The notes below the pieces were generated by a model, which worked only from the letters and a program-made list of their open reading frames with translations, was not told where the DNA came from and did no database searches. From assembly GCF_000260715.1 (NCBI RefSeq), contig NC_017834.1, positions 682,001 through 746,000 of the forward strand: 64,000 nt of DNA. Reading direction: 5' to 3'. The DNA comes from Bifidobacterium animalis subsp. animalis ATCC 25527. GTDB taxonomy: Bacteria; Actinomycetota; Actinomycetes; Actinomycetales; Bifidobacteriaceae. The stretch's first letter is position 1; each line of letters opens with the position of its first letter. The position numbers and the translations under genes were made by a program. Positions 9,143-17,666 of the stretch are shown here, piece after piece.

Positions 9143-9700
9143 TTAAGCGATGAGCGTCTCCCACTGCTCGCGTGTCATTCGATTCACATGTTCGGTGCGC
9201 GTTTCGCCAAGCAGCGGCACCGGCACGTTCTGTGCGACGCGTATGGGTTCGAAACCGATCTTCTCCTGAGTGCGCGCCGATTTCGTGTTGCCCTCGTAAT
9301 ACGCGCACCAGATTGCGCTGAGTCCCAGATCTTCAAAGTCGCGGCGCAACAGTTCGCGGGCCGCTTCGGGAATGTAACCGTTGCCCCAGAACGGTTCGCC
9401 AATCCAGAATCCCATTTCCGCCTGCGTCGCGTCGTTTGCCGGGAAGAAATCGGAGTTGCCGGCGAGCTTGAGGGAGATGGCTCCGATTGCGGTGTCCGGA
9501 TCGTCGGCGAGTGCGATTGCATAGTCCTCCGGGCCATCGAACACATTGCGGATCACGTCCAAGCTTTCCTCGACGCTCTGGTGAGGCGGCCAGCCGGCGA
9601 TGGGGCCGATGTTTGGGTTCTTTGCGTATTCGTACAGTGCCGCCGCGTCCGATTCCCGCCATGGCCGCAATACGAGACGTCCGGTGTACAGTGTGGGCAT
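9143..9700 (-). CDS. GNAT family N-acetyltransferase (RimJ/RimL-like)
   Basis: Acetyltransferase of 185 residues using acetyl-CoA; the acceptor is unknown. The N-terminus (TGRLVLRPWRESDAAALYEY) and the acetyl-CoA-binding region (FWGNGYIPEAARELLRRDF, then NTKSARTQEKIGFEPIR) are typical of the RimJ/RimL subgroup, which acetylates protein N-termini or small molecules. The ATG at 9700 has AAAGGA about 6 bases upstream, so the longer open frame is ignored. Its stop codon is only 9 bases from the second motif array. Confidence 0.85.
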   Translation of the reverse strand: MPTLYTGRLVLRPWRESDAAALYEYAKNPNIGPIAGWPPHQSVEESLDVIRNVFDGPEDYAIALADDPDTAIGAISLKLAGNSDFFPANDATQAEMGFWIGEPFWGNGYIPEAARELLRRDFEDLGLSAIWCAYYEGNTKSARTQEKIGFEPIRVAQNVPVPLLGETRTEHVNRMTREQWETLIA

Positions 9701-9981
9701 GGTGTTCCTTTCTGGTTGCGTATTGCTTGCCAGCGTACCGCATGGCCGATTCTCTATGCCATGGCATCCCAGCGCGGGCATCCGAATAGCAAGTCTTGGA
9801 TTGGAGTAGGCAGAGGGCGACCGCATGCCGGGATGACGACCACCTCATCCGCAAGGTTGAGAAGGAGCCTTAGCGGCGTGGAGATTCATTCCCTGGCCTG
9901 ATGGGATGCGCCGGGTTTTCTTCGTATCTTGGAACCATCGCAACAAGGGCGGCGAGACCGCCACGGATGGAAGGAAATACG

Positions 9982-10110
9982 ATGCGCAGCATTCTGAACA
10001 TGATTCTCGGACTCGACAACACGATGAGCGGCGTGCCGGTGACAACGATGAACTCGGCGGTCACGCTCTCGCTGATGAACGACGGCGCGGACGCACGCGT
10101 CAACAACTAG
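9982..10110 (+). CDS. Small protein of unknown function (42 residues)
   Basis: A short ORF (MRSILNMILGLDNTMSG...) with a good AAGGA ribosome-binding site about 7 bases upstream of the ATG, which is the main reason to believe it. The first half is hydrophobic and Met-rich, the second half polar. It is followed at once by an 8-bp hairpin (10111-10136). Directly downstream, another frame encodes Asn-rich sequence loosely like the tail of the protein at 11525-11866, which could mean a frameshifted relative. I do not recognise the family. Confidence 0.4.
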   Translation: MRSILNMILGLDNTMSGVPVTTMNSAVTLSLMNDGADARVNN

Positions 10111-10136
10111 GTTGCCGCTCGAATTCGGGCGGCAAC
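10111..10136 (+). terminator. Hairpin after the small ORF
   Basis: GTTGCCGC pairs with GCGGCAAC around a 10-base loop, starting directly after the stop of the 42-residue ORF. No T-run follows, so it is a weak terminator candidate. Confidence 0.35.
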
Positions 10137-10242
10137 CCGAACAACAACCAGCCGTCAGGGAAGACGGCGCACACGGCAAGGCAATGAAGCCTAGCATCAA
10201 ACGATTGTTCGCAATACGTCACGTGACGCACACGCGGCTCAT

Positions 10243-10455
10243 CTACATGCGCGGGTGGCGGATGAGATGGAAGATCAGCATTCCAACGAACCATAGGAGA
10301 GTCGGGACAAGTACGTCCAACACGCCCCGGACGGTGGTAAGTGAATGCCAGCCATTCTGGAAGCCGGTGAGCACCACCATGATTACGGCGAACACAACGG
10401 TGCCAAGGGCCATTCGCAGCGCTTCACGTGAATCTGGTTTGCGCATGGTTGACAA
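10243..10455 (-). CDS. Small two-helix membrane protein
   Basis: A 70-residue protein with two hydrophobic segments (about residues 14-32 and 46-65) and a basic N-terminus. The start is probably TTG at 10455, since AGGGAG lies 6 bases before it; the first ATG at 10446 is too far from that site. It lies downstream of the broken DfsB-like gene on the same strand and could be co-transcribed with it. Family and function are not recognised. Confidence 0.55.
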   Translation of the reverse strand: MSTMRKPDSREALRMALGTVVFAVIMVVLTGFQNGWHSLTTVRGVLDVLVPTLLWFVGMLIFHLIRHPRM

Positions 10456-10470
10456 GGGTACTCCCTTCGC

Positions 10471-11004
10471 CTACTCAATGACGTCCCGGCGTGCCATCTC
10501 GCGTTTCCAACGGCGGATCTTCATACGAAACGATGTGAATGGCGCCACCGTGTTGACGTGGATCCACTTCCACACCGGCCACGCGGAAGGGGTGGAGGAG
10601 GCCCACTGACGGTGTCCCGGCTCGAACAGTTCCTCTTGGGAGAACGCCGTGATCATCCAGCACAGGTAGCTGATCTGCTCGTTGAAGGTCTCGATCATCT
10701 GGTCGGGGGTGGCGTTGCGTCAGGTTTCGTAGAACATTTCATACAGCTCGCCCAACTGGTCCCACGAATACCCGGGGGCGGGCATGTGCATCACATGGCC
10801 CTCCTCCTCGGAGTGCTCCCAGTCCAGCAGCAGACTCATCCAGCCGAGTTGGTAGGCGAGCATCTGCCGCGGTGTGCGCGCGTCTGCCTCGGGCAGCAGC
10901 TCATCCCAATCCTGTTCGGGAATGTCTTCGAATTCGGTTATGAATTTGTCGCCTTTCTTCATGATTGCATCGACCAGGTCGGTTCCGGATTCATATGTCG
11001 CCAT
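10471..11004 (-). pseudogene. DfsB/ClbS (DUF1706) family protein, frameshifted
   Basis: Two ORFs together give one complete DUF1706 four-helix protein of about 175 residues. The 5' part (10720-11004, 94 residues) carries the TPRQMLAYQLGW and APGYSWDQLGELYEMFYE motifs and ends in TGA. The 3' part continues in a different frame with MIETFNEQISYL and the conserved PVWKWIHVNTVAPF...FRMKIRRWKR tail. Losing one base near 10722 (where TGG-ACG would read through) explains the break. The start at 11004 has an AAGGA site. The family includes the colibactin-resistance protein ClbS and DinB-like proteins. Either a real inactivating frameshift or a sequencing error could cause this. Confidence 0.85.
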
Positions 11005-11185
11005 GATGTTCCTTCCTCTAGTCTGTGTTCGATGTGGTGTCCCGCGTCGTGGATTCTACGGATTCCATGGATTGCCAAGCGGCTTCACGGAGTTCGCGAA
11101 TGGCGAGGTGCTTGCGCAAAGCCATTGCCATGTCGAGGTACGGGTTGCCGCTGCGGGATTGTGGCTGTGCGGAGTGCCATGCGTT

Positions 11186-11383
11186 ATGCTGATGCGCGGG
11201 ACGTCATACTTGCTGTTCGCGGCGGCAGTAGTGGTGCCGGTGTATTGCCTGGCGTTCTGGCTGTTGACGGGCTTCTACCACCCGTCCACCATTGCGGCCT
11301 TCCTGCTGGTCGAATGGCTGTGTGTGGGAGTCGGTGTGTATATGCTGCGGTCTGCGAGACGCCTTGACGATTACGCGAAGTGA
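11186..11383 (+). CDS. Possible small membrane protein
   Basis: A 65-residue ORF with two hydrophobic segments (about residues 8-27 and 33-50) ending in RSARRLDDYAK. The ATG at 11186 has GGAG about 11 bases upstream, which is long; ATG 11192 is also possible. The frame stays open far upstream, but that part overlaps the minus-strand DfsB-like gene and is unlikely to be translated. No family recognised; the membrane-like pattern is the main support. Confidence 0.4.
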   Translation: MLMRGTSYLLFAAAVVVPVYCLAFWLLTGFYHPSTIAAFLLVEWLCVGVGVYMLRSARRLDDYAK

Positions 11384-11524
11384 TACGGTGGGCGAACATC
11401 GGGGCCACATTGCCATGTTCGATGAACTTGCGGCGGAGGAGGATCCGTCTGCCACACTCGATAATACAGTATGAGATGCAGAGCCTTTTGCAATCCAATG
11501 AACAATGAGGTGCGAGGAGACCCG

Positions 11525-11866
11525 ATGACGCAGGGCATGGAAAACCGAACAATGGCACAGTGCGAAGGTGCCGATGACAAATGCAGCACCTGCCCGGTCA
11601 GGTCGTGGGTACAGCAGCACAGGACGCTGCTCATCGTGTGCTTCGGCGTACTGGGAGTGCTACTGCTGCTTATGCTCGGCAGCCGTAAGACCGTGCTCAA
11701 CATCGCGAATCAGCCCTCGCAAGCTGGCGGCAACGCGGCGAAGGTGATGGTCATCGATAATCATGGGTTCTCGATGTTCCAGTGGATCACCATCGGCAAT
11801 GGTTCGAACAACCATCCGACGAACAGCGGCAATACATCGAACTGCGCAAATGCGAAGCGTGACTAA
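11525..11866 (+). CDS. Single-pass membrane protein of unknown function
   Basis: A 113-residue protein with a CSTCP motif at about residues 20-24, one hydrophobic helix (about residues 35-53, TLLIVCFGVLGVLLLLMLG) and a polar Ser/Asn/Gly-rich C-terminal tail. The CXXC pair just before the helix could be redox-active or bind metal, but nothing else supports that. The ATG at 11525 has a clear GAGGAG site about 5 bases upstream, preferred over an earlier in-frame ATG at 11471. Orphan gene; family not recognised. Confidence 0.6.
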   Translation: MTQGMENRTMAQCEGADDKCSTCPVRSWVQQHRTLLIVCFGVLGVLLLLMLGSRKTVLNIANQPSQAGGNAAKVMVIDNHGFSMFQWITIGNGSNNHPTNSGNTSNCANAKRD

Positions 11867-11889
11867 GACGGCGACGGCATCATTTGTGC

Positions 11890-12318
11890 TTAGTCATTGC
11901 GCGCGAGGAGGCTCGCGATGCGCTGTGCCAGCACTTTCTGTGTCATGAGCGCGTACAGGTCTGCCGAGAGTTCGTCGATGATCGATGGCGCAAGCGCATC
12001 CGTTAACGCCTTCCCATTCCCGTTGAAATGTCGGAATAGCGCATGGTAGAGCGGCGAATCGTGGCGTATCCGTGTGACTGAATACGCGCCATCCTCCAAA
12101 GCCCATGCCACCTCCGTGTGCTCGTCGTCATCCAGTTCCTCTTTGTTCGGATACAGTTTGCGCTCCATGAGTTCGTAGAGCACGTCGAGCAGATCGATCT
12201 GGTCGGTGGCCGAGCCTTCATCGAGGGTGCGCGCAATGAGCTGTGGGTCGGCCTGTTCTAACGATTGCGCATATTGAAGTTGGGTATTTCGTTTCGGGGA
12301 TTGCCTCGGAGATTCCAT
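11890..12318 (-). CDS. Hypothetical protein (142 residues)
   Basis: A mainly helical, acidic protein starting MESPRQSPKRNT, with patches rich in Asp/Glu (YPNKEELDDDEH) and a segment DLLDVLYELMERKL suggesting helix packing. No membrane segments or catalytic motif. I chose the ATG at 12318 because upstream sequence in frame looks non-coding and overlaps the divergent NUDIX gene; there is no good ribosome-binding site, so the start is uncertain. Function is unknown. Confidence 0.6.
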   Translation of the reverse strand: MESPRQSPKRNTQLQYAQSLEQADPQLIARTLDEGSATDQIDLLDVLYELMERKLYPNKEELDDDEHTEVAWALEDGAYSVTRIRHDSPLYHALFRHFNGNGKALTDALAPSIIDELSADLYALMTQKVLAQRIASLLARND

Positions 12319-12441
12319 GCTCACATGGTAAAGCAGATGCCTGGCAGCAGAGGCGTTTTGATTTCCCTGTTGTAGCTTCGCAAATCCGCGTTGTATCCTG
12401 GTCCCGATAGTTTTCCGGAATATACAGGCTATGGGGGATGC

Positions 12442-12843
12442 ATGGAAGAGCCGAAACTGATCAAAGTGGTCGGAGCCGCCATCATCAAAGATGGCAAGGT
12501 GCTGTGCGCGCAACGCGGCGCAGGCAAGTCTCTCGCAGGGTATTGGGAGTTTCCCGGTGGCAAGATCGAAGCGGGCGAGACACCTCAGCAGGCGCTCCAG
12601 CGGGAGATCGAGGAAGAGCTGCTCTGCGAGATTGACATCGACAAGAAGGTATGCACCAGCGACTACCTCTACGATTTCGGCAACGTGCAACTCACCACCT
12701 TCCTGTGCCATCTCATCGAGGGAATGCCCAGACTTACGGAACATGAGTGCATCGAATGGGTGGAGCCTTCGCGGATGCCCCGTCTGCGCTGGGCGCCAGT
12801 GGATCATGATGCCGTGACGCGAATCTCTGGCATGGCATTCTGA
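12442..12843 (+). CDS. NUDIX hydrolase, MutT-like
   Basis: A 133-residue nucleotide pyrophosphohydrolase of the MutT type. The complete NUDIX box is visible: GGKIEAGETPQQALQREIEEEL (cut here to fit; G-x5-E-x7-REIEEE), preceded by AAIIKDGKVLCAQRG and YWEFPGG as in (deoxy)nucleoside triphosphate pyrophosphohydrolases. The ATG at 12442 follows a GGGGGA site. Likely activity is hydrolysis of oxidised or non-canonical dNTPs. It sits 52 bases upstream of the PLD-helicase gene on the same strand, so the two may form an operon. Confidence 0.88.
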   Translation: MEEPKLIKVVGAAIIKDGKVLCAQRGAGKSLAGYWEFPGGKIEAGETPQQALQREIEEELLCEIDIDKKVCTSDYLYDFGNVQLTTFLCHLIEGMPRLTEHECIEWVEPSRMPRLRWAPVDHDAVTRISGMAF

Positions 12844-12895
12844 TGTTTTCGAATAACCCCAATCATAAGCGAATCATAAGTGACGGAATATAAAT

Positions 12896-15800
12896 ATGAG
12901 CAGCCAGTTTCAAGTGGACAACACCTTCGTCAGGCAGAGCCAGTCTGCAACCGAACCGCTGGAATCTGCGGATCACGGCATCGTCGATGGTGTGCTGAGC
13001 GGTTTGATCCGACAGAATGATCTGGCACAGGAACGATTCGTGCCCAAGCTCATTTCAAATCAGCCGGGAAGCACAATGGGGGATGCGATTCGAGAGGAGC
13101 TAAGGGAAAGCGAGACGTTCGACATCTCCGTGGCATTCGTCAGTGAGAATGCGCTGAAATCGATGTACCAATCGTTCCTGGACCATGCAGAGAACAGCGA
13201 AAAAACCAATCGGATCATCACCTCCACTAAGAACTATTTCAATACGCCCAAGGCCTTCAAGGAACTCCTGAAACTCCAACGTGAGGCCAACGTGGAAGTG
13301 CTCATTTGGGAACAACAAAGCACTGAAGGAGTTTCAGCCAATCAGCCGTTCCATCCGAAAGGGTACCTTTTCACACGACGTATGGAGGAGGGTGATCGCA
13401 GCTACTACAACCTGTATGTTGGTAGTTCGAATCTCACGTCATTCGCTTTGCAGAATCAACGTGAATGGAATCTTCGTGTCTCGTCGACGGGCGAAGCGCA
13501 ACTCATTGAACAGGTCAGGGAGGAGTTGGCAGACCAGGTCAGTCAGTCCGTGCCGTTGACCGATGCATGGTTGGCGCAATACGAGGAGGAATTCAGGAAC
13601 TACACGCCTCCACGCGAACAGATTCTACGACAAACGCGCACGGCAAGGATCGAACCGAATGCGATGCAGCGTGACGCGCTCGCCAACATTCGGAAACTGC
13701 GTGAGGAGGGTGAACGGAAAGCTGTTGTCATTTCGGCGACAGGCACGGGCAAAACCTACCTCTCCGCCTTTGATGTACGTCAATTCCAACCGAAACGCAT
13801 GCTGTACGTGGCCAATCGCGATACGATTCTCAAGTCGGCTCGCGAATCGTATCAGCGTGTGCTCGGTTGCGACGAGGGTGAACTCGGTCTGCTCACCGGT
13901 AACAGTAAGCAGCATGACGCAAAGTATGTGTTCGCGACAGTCGACACGTTGCGTCGCCATATGATGGAGTGGTACGAGCCCGATGATTTTGATTACATCC
14001 TCATCGATGAGGCTCATCATTCTGGTGCAAACAACTATCGCTCGGTCATTGACTACTTCTCCGAAGCTGATTTCATGCTGGGCATGACGGCGACGCCGGA
14101 ACGAACTGATAATTTCGACATCTTCACCCTGTTCGATCACAACATCGCCTATGAGATCCGTTTGCAGAAGGCCCTCGATGAGAATATGCTGTGTCCGTTC
14201 CATTATTATGGCGTACACGAATTCCTGGGAGCAGACGGCACCCGAGTTGATGCGACTGAGGGGATTTCGAAAAAAGACAAGCAGCAGATCCAGTATTCAC
14301 TCGAAGAACTGACCGAGCCTTCACGCGTGCAGTACATCATTCGTAAACTCGAACAATACGGCTCGTACGACCAACCTGTGACGGGACTGGTGTTCTGCTC
14401 CGGGGTGGAGGAGGCAGAACGACTCTCGGAACTGTTCAATCAGCAGACCAACCAGCAGGCGGAACGCAATTACAGAACTATCGCCATCAGCGGCAAAACC
14501 GCAGGAAGAGATGTGGAAGGAGCCATTGATCGGCTTGAATCCGGTGATCTCGATTACATCTTTACCGTTGATAAATTCAATGAAGGTGTCGATATCCCTG
14601 CCATCAATCAGATCGTGATGTTGCGCAACACCGAGTCCAGCATCGTGTTCACGCAGCAGTTAGGAAGAGGATTGCGCAAGTTCCCGCACAAGACCTGCGT
14701 TACCGTCATCGATTTCATTGGTAACTACGAGAACAACTATCTCATTCCGGTTGCGTTGTACGGCAATGCTGGCGATAGCGATAGCGCGCGCAAGAACATG
14801 CAACGAGAATCGATCGGCCTGTCGTCGATCAGTTTTGATGAGATATCACGCAAGCAGGTGCTCAAATCGTTGGATACGGCTTCGTGGTCCGATATGAGGA
14901 TGTTGCGCGACAAGTATTCGGTGATTCGCAACGAGCTTGGTCGGATTCCGATGCTGACGGATATCTATCGCCATGATCCATCTTTGGTGATGACAATGGC
15001 GCAGAAAGCCAACAGTTATTATGACTTCGCGCGTGACACGGAAGCCATGCTATCGCGCAAAGGTCATGATGAAGGATTCGCGGATGCGCTTGTGCCGATC
15101 GATACGCAAGGAGAACAGTGGCTCAAAATGGCCACCGAAGTGCTGTTGGTTGCAATCCGTCCGCAAGAGCTTGTCATCCTTGACGAATTGATCAAGTCAT
15201 GCGCTGGTGGCTCTGTCTCGCTGATCCTGACGGAACAGTTGAGGGAAACAGTTGCGCGACGATTCCCCGCGTCGTACCACACCGCTGCACAGTTCGAATC
15301 GGCGCTCAGCGTGCTCGACTGGTCGTTCTTCGACGCATCCACCAAGAAATCGTATGGGGAACGCGCGCTCATCGAACGCATCGGAGACGGGATTTGCCTT
15401 GCGCCGGAGTTCATCGCGATGCTCAAGAACAACGCCACGTTCCACCGCTTCTTCGTGGACAATGTGCGTACTGGCCTGAAACGATTCGAAGACCTTCTCG
15501 AGGAAGCGGCGAAAACCGGCCATTCGTTGCAAGACGACCGCGGATTCGTCTACGAGCATCGGTACAAGATGTTCGAAGTGGAACGTCTGCTCGGGTGGAG
15601 CAAACAGATCAACGGCAGCAGCGTCGGTGGCTATCTGCTCCCCAAAGACGAAAAAAGCATGCCAGTGTTCATCAAATATGCGAACAGCCAGTACGCCGAC
15701 CGTTTCCTCAATCCACAGGAAATGCACTGGTATAGCAAAGACAGGCGTAGCACCGCATCCCGCGAAATCAAATGGATGGAAGAAGGAAAGGGCAACGAGG

Positions 15801-16021
15801 AATGGAGTGAGAATCATTTCATCCCGCTGTTCGTCATGCGTAAGGCGGACGCCGAGAAGCTGAAGATGTACTATTACGTGGGTCGTGTGGGGGCATATTC
15901 GAATCTACACGAGACGAAGCGTGACAATGACGGCGAGAATATTGGTCTTGTGGAGATGGATCTGCGGCTGACCAAGCCTTTGAGCACGGAACTGTATCAG
16001 CATCTGACAGGGGATGCGTAG
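12896..16021 (+). CDS. PLD-domain DEAD/DEAH helicase with DUF3427 region
   Basis: A 1041-residue protein. The N-terminal domain (about residues 45-230) is phospholipase-D/nuclease-like: HPKGYLF with H153 and K155, then GSSNLTSFAL and a downstream N..E. The superfamily 2 helicase core has Walker A ATGTGKT (K286), DEAH at 371-374, GMTATPER near 397 and motif VI QQLGRGLRK. The last 400 or so residues match the DUF3427 type. Related proteins are annotated as DNA-repair helicases or as possible defence genes; neither role is established here. The codon/base composition looks less GC-rich than the neighbouring housekeeping genes, in line with horizontal acquisition. It probably forms a unit with the upstream NUDIX gene. 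Confidence 0.88.
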   Translation: MSSQFQVDNTFVRQSQSATEPLESADHGIVDGVLSGLIRQNDLAQERFVPKLISNQPGSTMGDAIREELRESETFDISVAFVSENALKSMYQSFLDHAENSEKTNRIITSTKNYFNTPKAFKELLKLQREANVEVLIWEQQSTEGVSANQPFHPKGYLFTRRMEEGDRSYYNLYVGSSNLTSFALQNQREWNLRVSSTGEAQLIEQVREELADQVSQSVPLTDAWLAQYEEEFRNYTPPREQILRQTRTARIEPNAMQRDALANIRKLREEGERKAVVISATGTGKTYLSAFDVRQFQPKRMLYVANRDTILKSARESYQRVLGCDEGELGLLTGNSKQHDAKYVFATVDTLRRHMMEWYEPDDFDYILIDEAHHSGANNYRSVIDYFSEADFMLGMTATPERTDNFDIFTLFDHNIAYEIRLQKALDENMLCPFHYYGVHEFLGADGTRVDATEGISKKDKQQIQYSLEELTEPSRVQYIIRKLEQYGSYDQPVTGLVFCSGVEEAERLSELFNQQTNQQAERNYRTIAISGKTAGRDVEGAIDRLESGDLDYIFTVDKFNEGVDIPAINQIVMLRNTESSIVFTQQLGRGLRKFPHKTCVTVIDFIGNYENNYLIPVALYGNAGDSDSARKNMQRESIGLSSISFDEISRKQVLKSLDTASWSDMRMLRDKYSVIRNELGRIPMLTDIYRHDPSLVMTMAQKANSYYDFARDTEAMLSRKGHDEGFADALVPIDTQGEQWLKMATEVLLVAIRPQELVILDELIKSCAGGSVSLILTEQLRETVARRFPASYHTAAQFESALSVLDWSFFDASTKKSYGERALIERIGDGICLAPEFIAMLKNNATFHRFFVDNVRTGLKRFEDLLEEAAKTGHSLQDDRGFVYEHRYKMFEVERLLGWSKQINGSSVGGYLLPKDEKSMPVFIKYANSQYADRFLNPQEMHWYSKDRRSTASREIKWMEEGKGNEEWSENHFIPLFVMRKADAEKLKMYYYVGRVGAYSNLHETKRDNDGENIGLVEMDLRLTKPLSTELYQHLTGDA

Positions 16022-16071
16022 CGCGATATGCGCTCGGTCAGCGGAATGCGCACCTATCGGAGGGATTGTGA

Positions 16072-16161
16072 GACCATATCTTCTCGAACGGCAACAAGCG
16101 CACGGCGAGGAAGAGGGCGCTCGCGATTCCCGTCATGCAAGCCTGGAGCGTGCGAATGAAA
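16072..16161 (+). pseudogene. Fragment of a doc (Fic/Doc family) gene
   Basis: A 30-codon stretch translates as DHIFSNGNKRTA..., aligning to residues 101-129 of the intact Doc protein encoded at 17666-18178 (DHIFPDGNKRTA...), with about 19 of 29 residues identical and obvious nucleotide similarity. No start or rest of the gene remains. It looks like the decayed relic of a second doc copy containing the catalytic HxFx(D/N)GNKR loop. Confidence 0.75.
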
Positions 16162-16268
16162 TCGGTCTTCCTGGAATCTGGTGAATACTGCCATGTGTGA
16201 GGGGTTGTAGATCACGCCAGATGCGTGATCTATGCAGTTGTATTGATGACTGGGCTTATCTTGCAACT

Positions 16269-17003
16269 ATGGAAAAGCAGATTGAAGCGTGGAAAGAATT
16301 GCGGCGTCTCGACGGGCTAATGCGACGACTTGGGAATCGATATCCTATTGTTCGAGCCTTCTCTCGTCTTGAATCCAAAATCTCCTGCAGTCTCGATGGG
16401 TACGATGCTTCACTTGAAGATGTTCTTTCCTATCCAGAGCGCTACATCATCGAGCGTCGTAGAAGCGTGGGGTCTGAACGTGCGATATTGAACTATTTGT
16501 ATACGTTGGAGTACGGTACCGTGATGGTTCGCGGTGGGCAGCCATTGGATTGGGAATTCGTTCGTGAATTGCATCGGCAGCTTTGCGACGGATTGACGGC
16601 TGCCGAACCAGTGCTGGTTACACCTAGGAAAATGGCATCGGGAACGATGGATGGCCTGTTCGCGTGGTGGGATAACAATGATGTCTCTGATTCGGCGATT
16701 GATGACATCATTCGGTTTCATTACCGTTTTCTGGCGCTACGCCCATTTATACAGGGCACTGGCAGAATGAGTCGGTTGCTGCTCTTACTGCAACTCATTG
16801 CCAGAGGCTTGCTTCACGAGCCGATACTCACCATGTCGGTATGGCTTGAGGGCAACATTGCGGAATACCGCACATGTTTGGATGAGGCGATATTGCGAAG
16901 GAACGAGCAGCCACTGCTGATGTTCTTCCATGACGGCTTTAGCAATTGCGCCGGAGCTGCGTGTAACAGCATCATCAGTCATTCCAACTTCCACCGTATG
17001 TAG
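16269..17003 (+). CDS. Fic-family protein with altered active site
   Basis: A 244-residue protein with Fic architecture: an N-terminal SRLESKISCSLDGYDASLEDVL segment in the position of the family's SSxIEG...SLEEVL region, then LDWEFVRELHRQL, and the Fic loop. The loop reads LRPFIQGTGRMSRLL instead of HPFxxGNGRxxR: the catalytic His is Arg158 and the Asn is Thr164, while the Pro-Phe, both Gly and both Arg are retained. Canonical AMP transfer needs that His, so this protein is probably not a normal AMPylase. The ATG at 16269 is the best start, but I see no strong ribosome-binding site. It lies just upstream of an intact Panacea/Doc pair. Confidence 0.75.
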   Translation: MEKQIEAWKELRRLDGLMRRLGNRYPIVRAFSRLESKISCSLDGYDASLEDVLSYPERYIIERRRSVGSERAILNYLYTLEYGTVMVRGGQPLDWEFVRELHRQLCDGLTAAEPVLVTPRKMASGTMDGLFAWWDNNDVSDSAIDDIIRFHYRFLALRPFIQGTGRMSRLLLLLQLIARGLLHEPILTMSVWLEGNIAEYRTCLDEAILRRNEQPLLMFFHDGFSNCAGAACNSIISHSNFHRM

Positions 17004-17153
17004 GTTCCGGCTTCTACCGTAGTAAGTATTGCATTTTGCGAGATCCTGAATTTGGCCTACCTACTTTATGTAGTTGGGAAAAGAATGGAGGAAACTGAGC
17101 GCCGAATGTCGATAAAATGGAAGCGTCGAACATAGCGAACCTGGAGGTGGGCA

Positions 17154-17666
17154 ATGCTGGCGTCGGATGTCGCACGGCACATCGTGGCGCACTATGGCGA
17201 CGCGTGGTTCCTCACGAATCTGAAGCTGAACCTGCTCGTTTACTGGTGTCAGGTCGGGGCATTGCGCGACGCCGGTGCGCCTTTGTTCGCCGATGAGATC
17301 GCGGTCGGCGAATGCGGGCCGGTCATACCTGCGATCTGGGCGGAATACGAGGCATTCGGCTCGCGCATGATCCGCCTGCGCGACGAATGGCAAGGCAAAG
17401 CGCTGGGGGAGAACACCGAGAGCCTCGTCGCGAGCGTGATGCGTGAGTTCGGTTGGCTGACGGCGGCCGATCTGCTGAATCTGTCAAGCCAACCAGATGG
17501 GGCGTGGAATGCGGCGCGTGAGCAAGGCTATGAGAGCATTTCCGTGTCGCATATCGCCGGCTCTGCCGACATGCGACGCGAAGTGAGTGAGCGCACGCTG
17601 GCCGCCTGTGTGGACGGGGTGGAGCGCAAATACCCGAATGCGCTCAGATTGCTGGAGCATTCGTGA
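17154..17666 (+). CDS. Panacea-domain (DUF4065, SocA/GepA-like) antitoxin
   Basis: A 170-residue protein with the Panacea/DUF4065 pattern: LTNLKLNLLVYWCQ near the N-terminus, then the FADEIAVGECGPVIPAIWAEY segment. Proteins of this family act as antitoxins or proteolytic adaptors for partner toxins, including Fic/Doc proteins. GGAGG lies about 7 bases before the ATG at 17154. Its stop overlaps the start of the doc gene (TGATG), which strongly suggests a coupled toxin-antitoxin operon with the antitoxin first. Confidence 0.82.
   Translation: MLASDVARHIVAHYGDAWFLTNLKLNLLVYWCQVGALRDAGAPLFADEIAVGECGPVIPAIWAEYEAFGSRMIRLRDEWQGKALGENTESLVASVMREFGWLTAADLLNLSSQPDGAWNAAREQGYESISVSHIAGSADMRREVSERTLAACVDGVERKYPNALRLLEHS

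Noticed and set aside
10874..11185. Long N-terminal extension of the small membrane ORF at 11186
   Set aside because: It is antisense to the DfsB-like pseudogene and its promoter region and lacks coding character.
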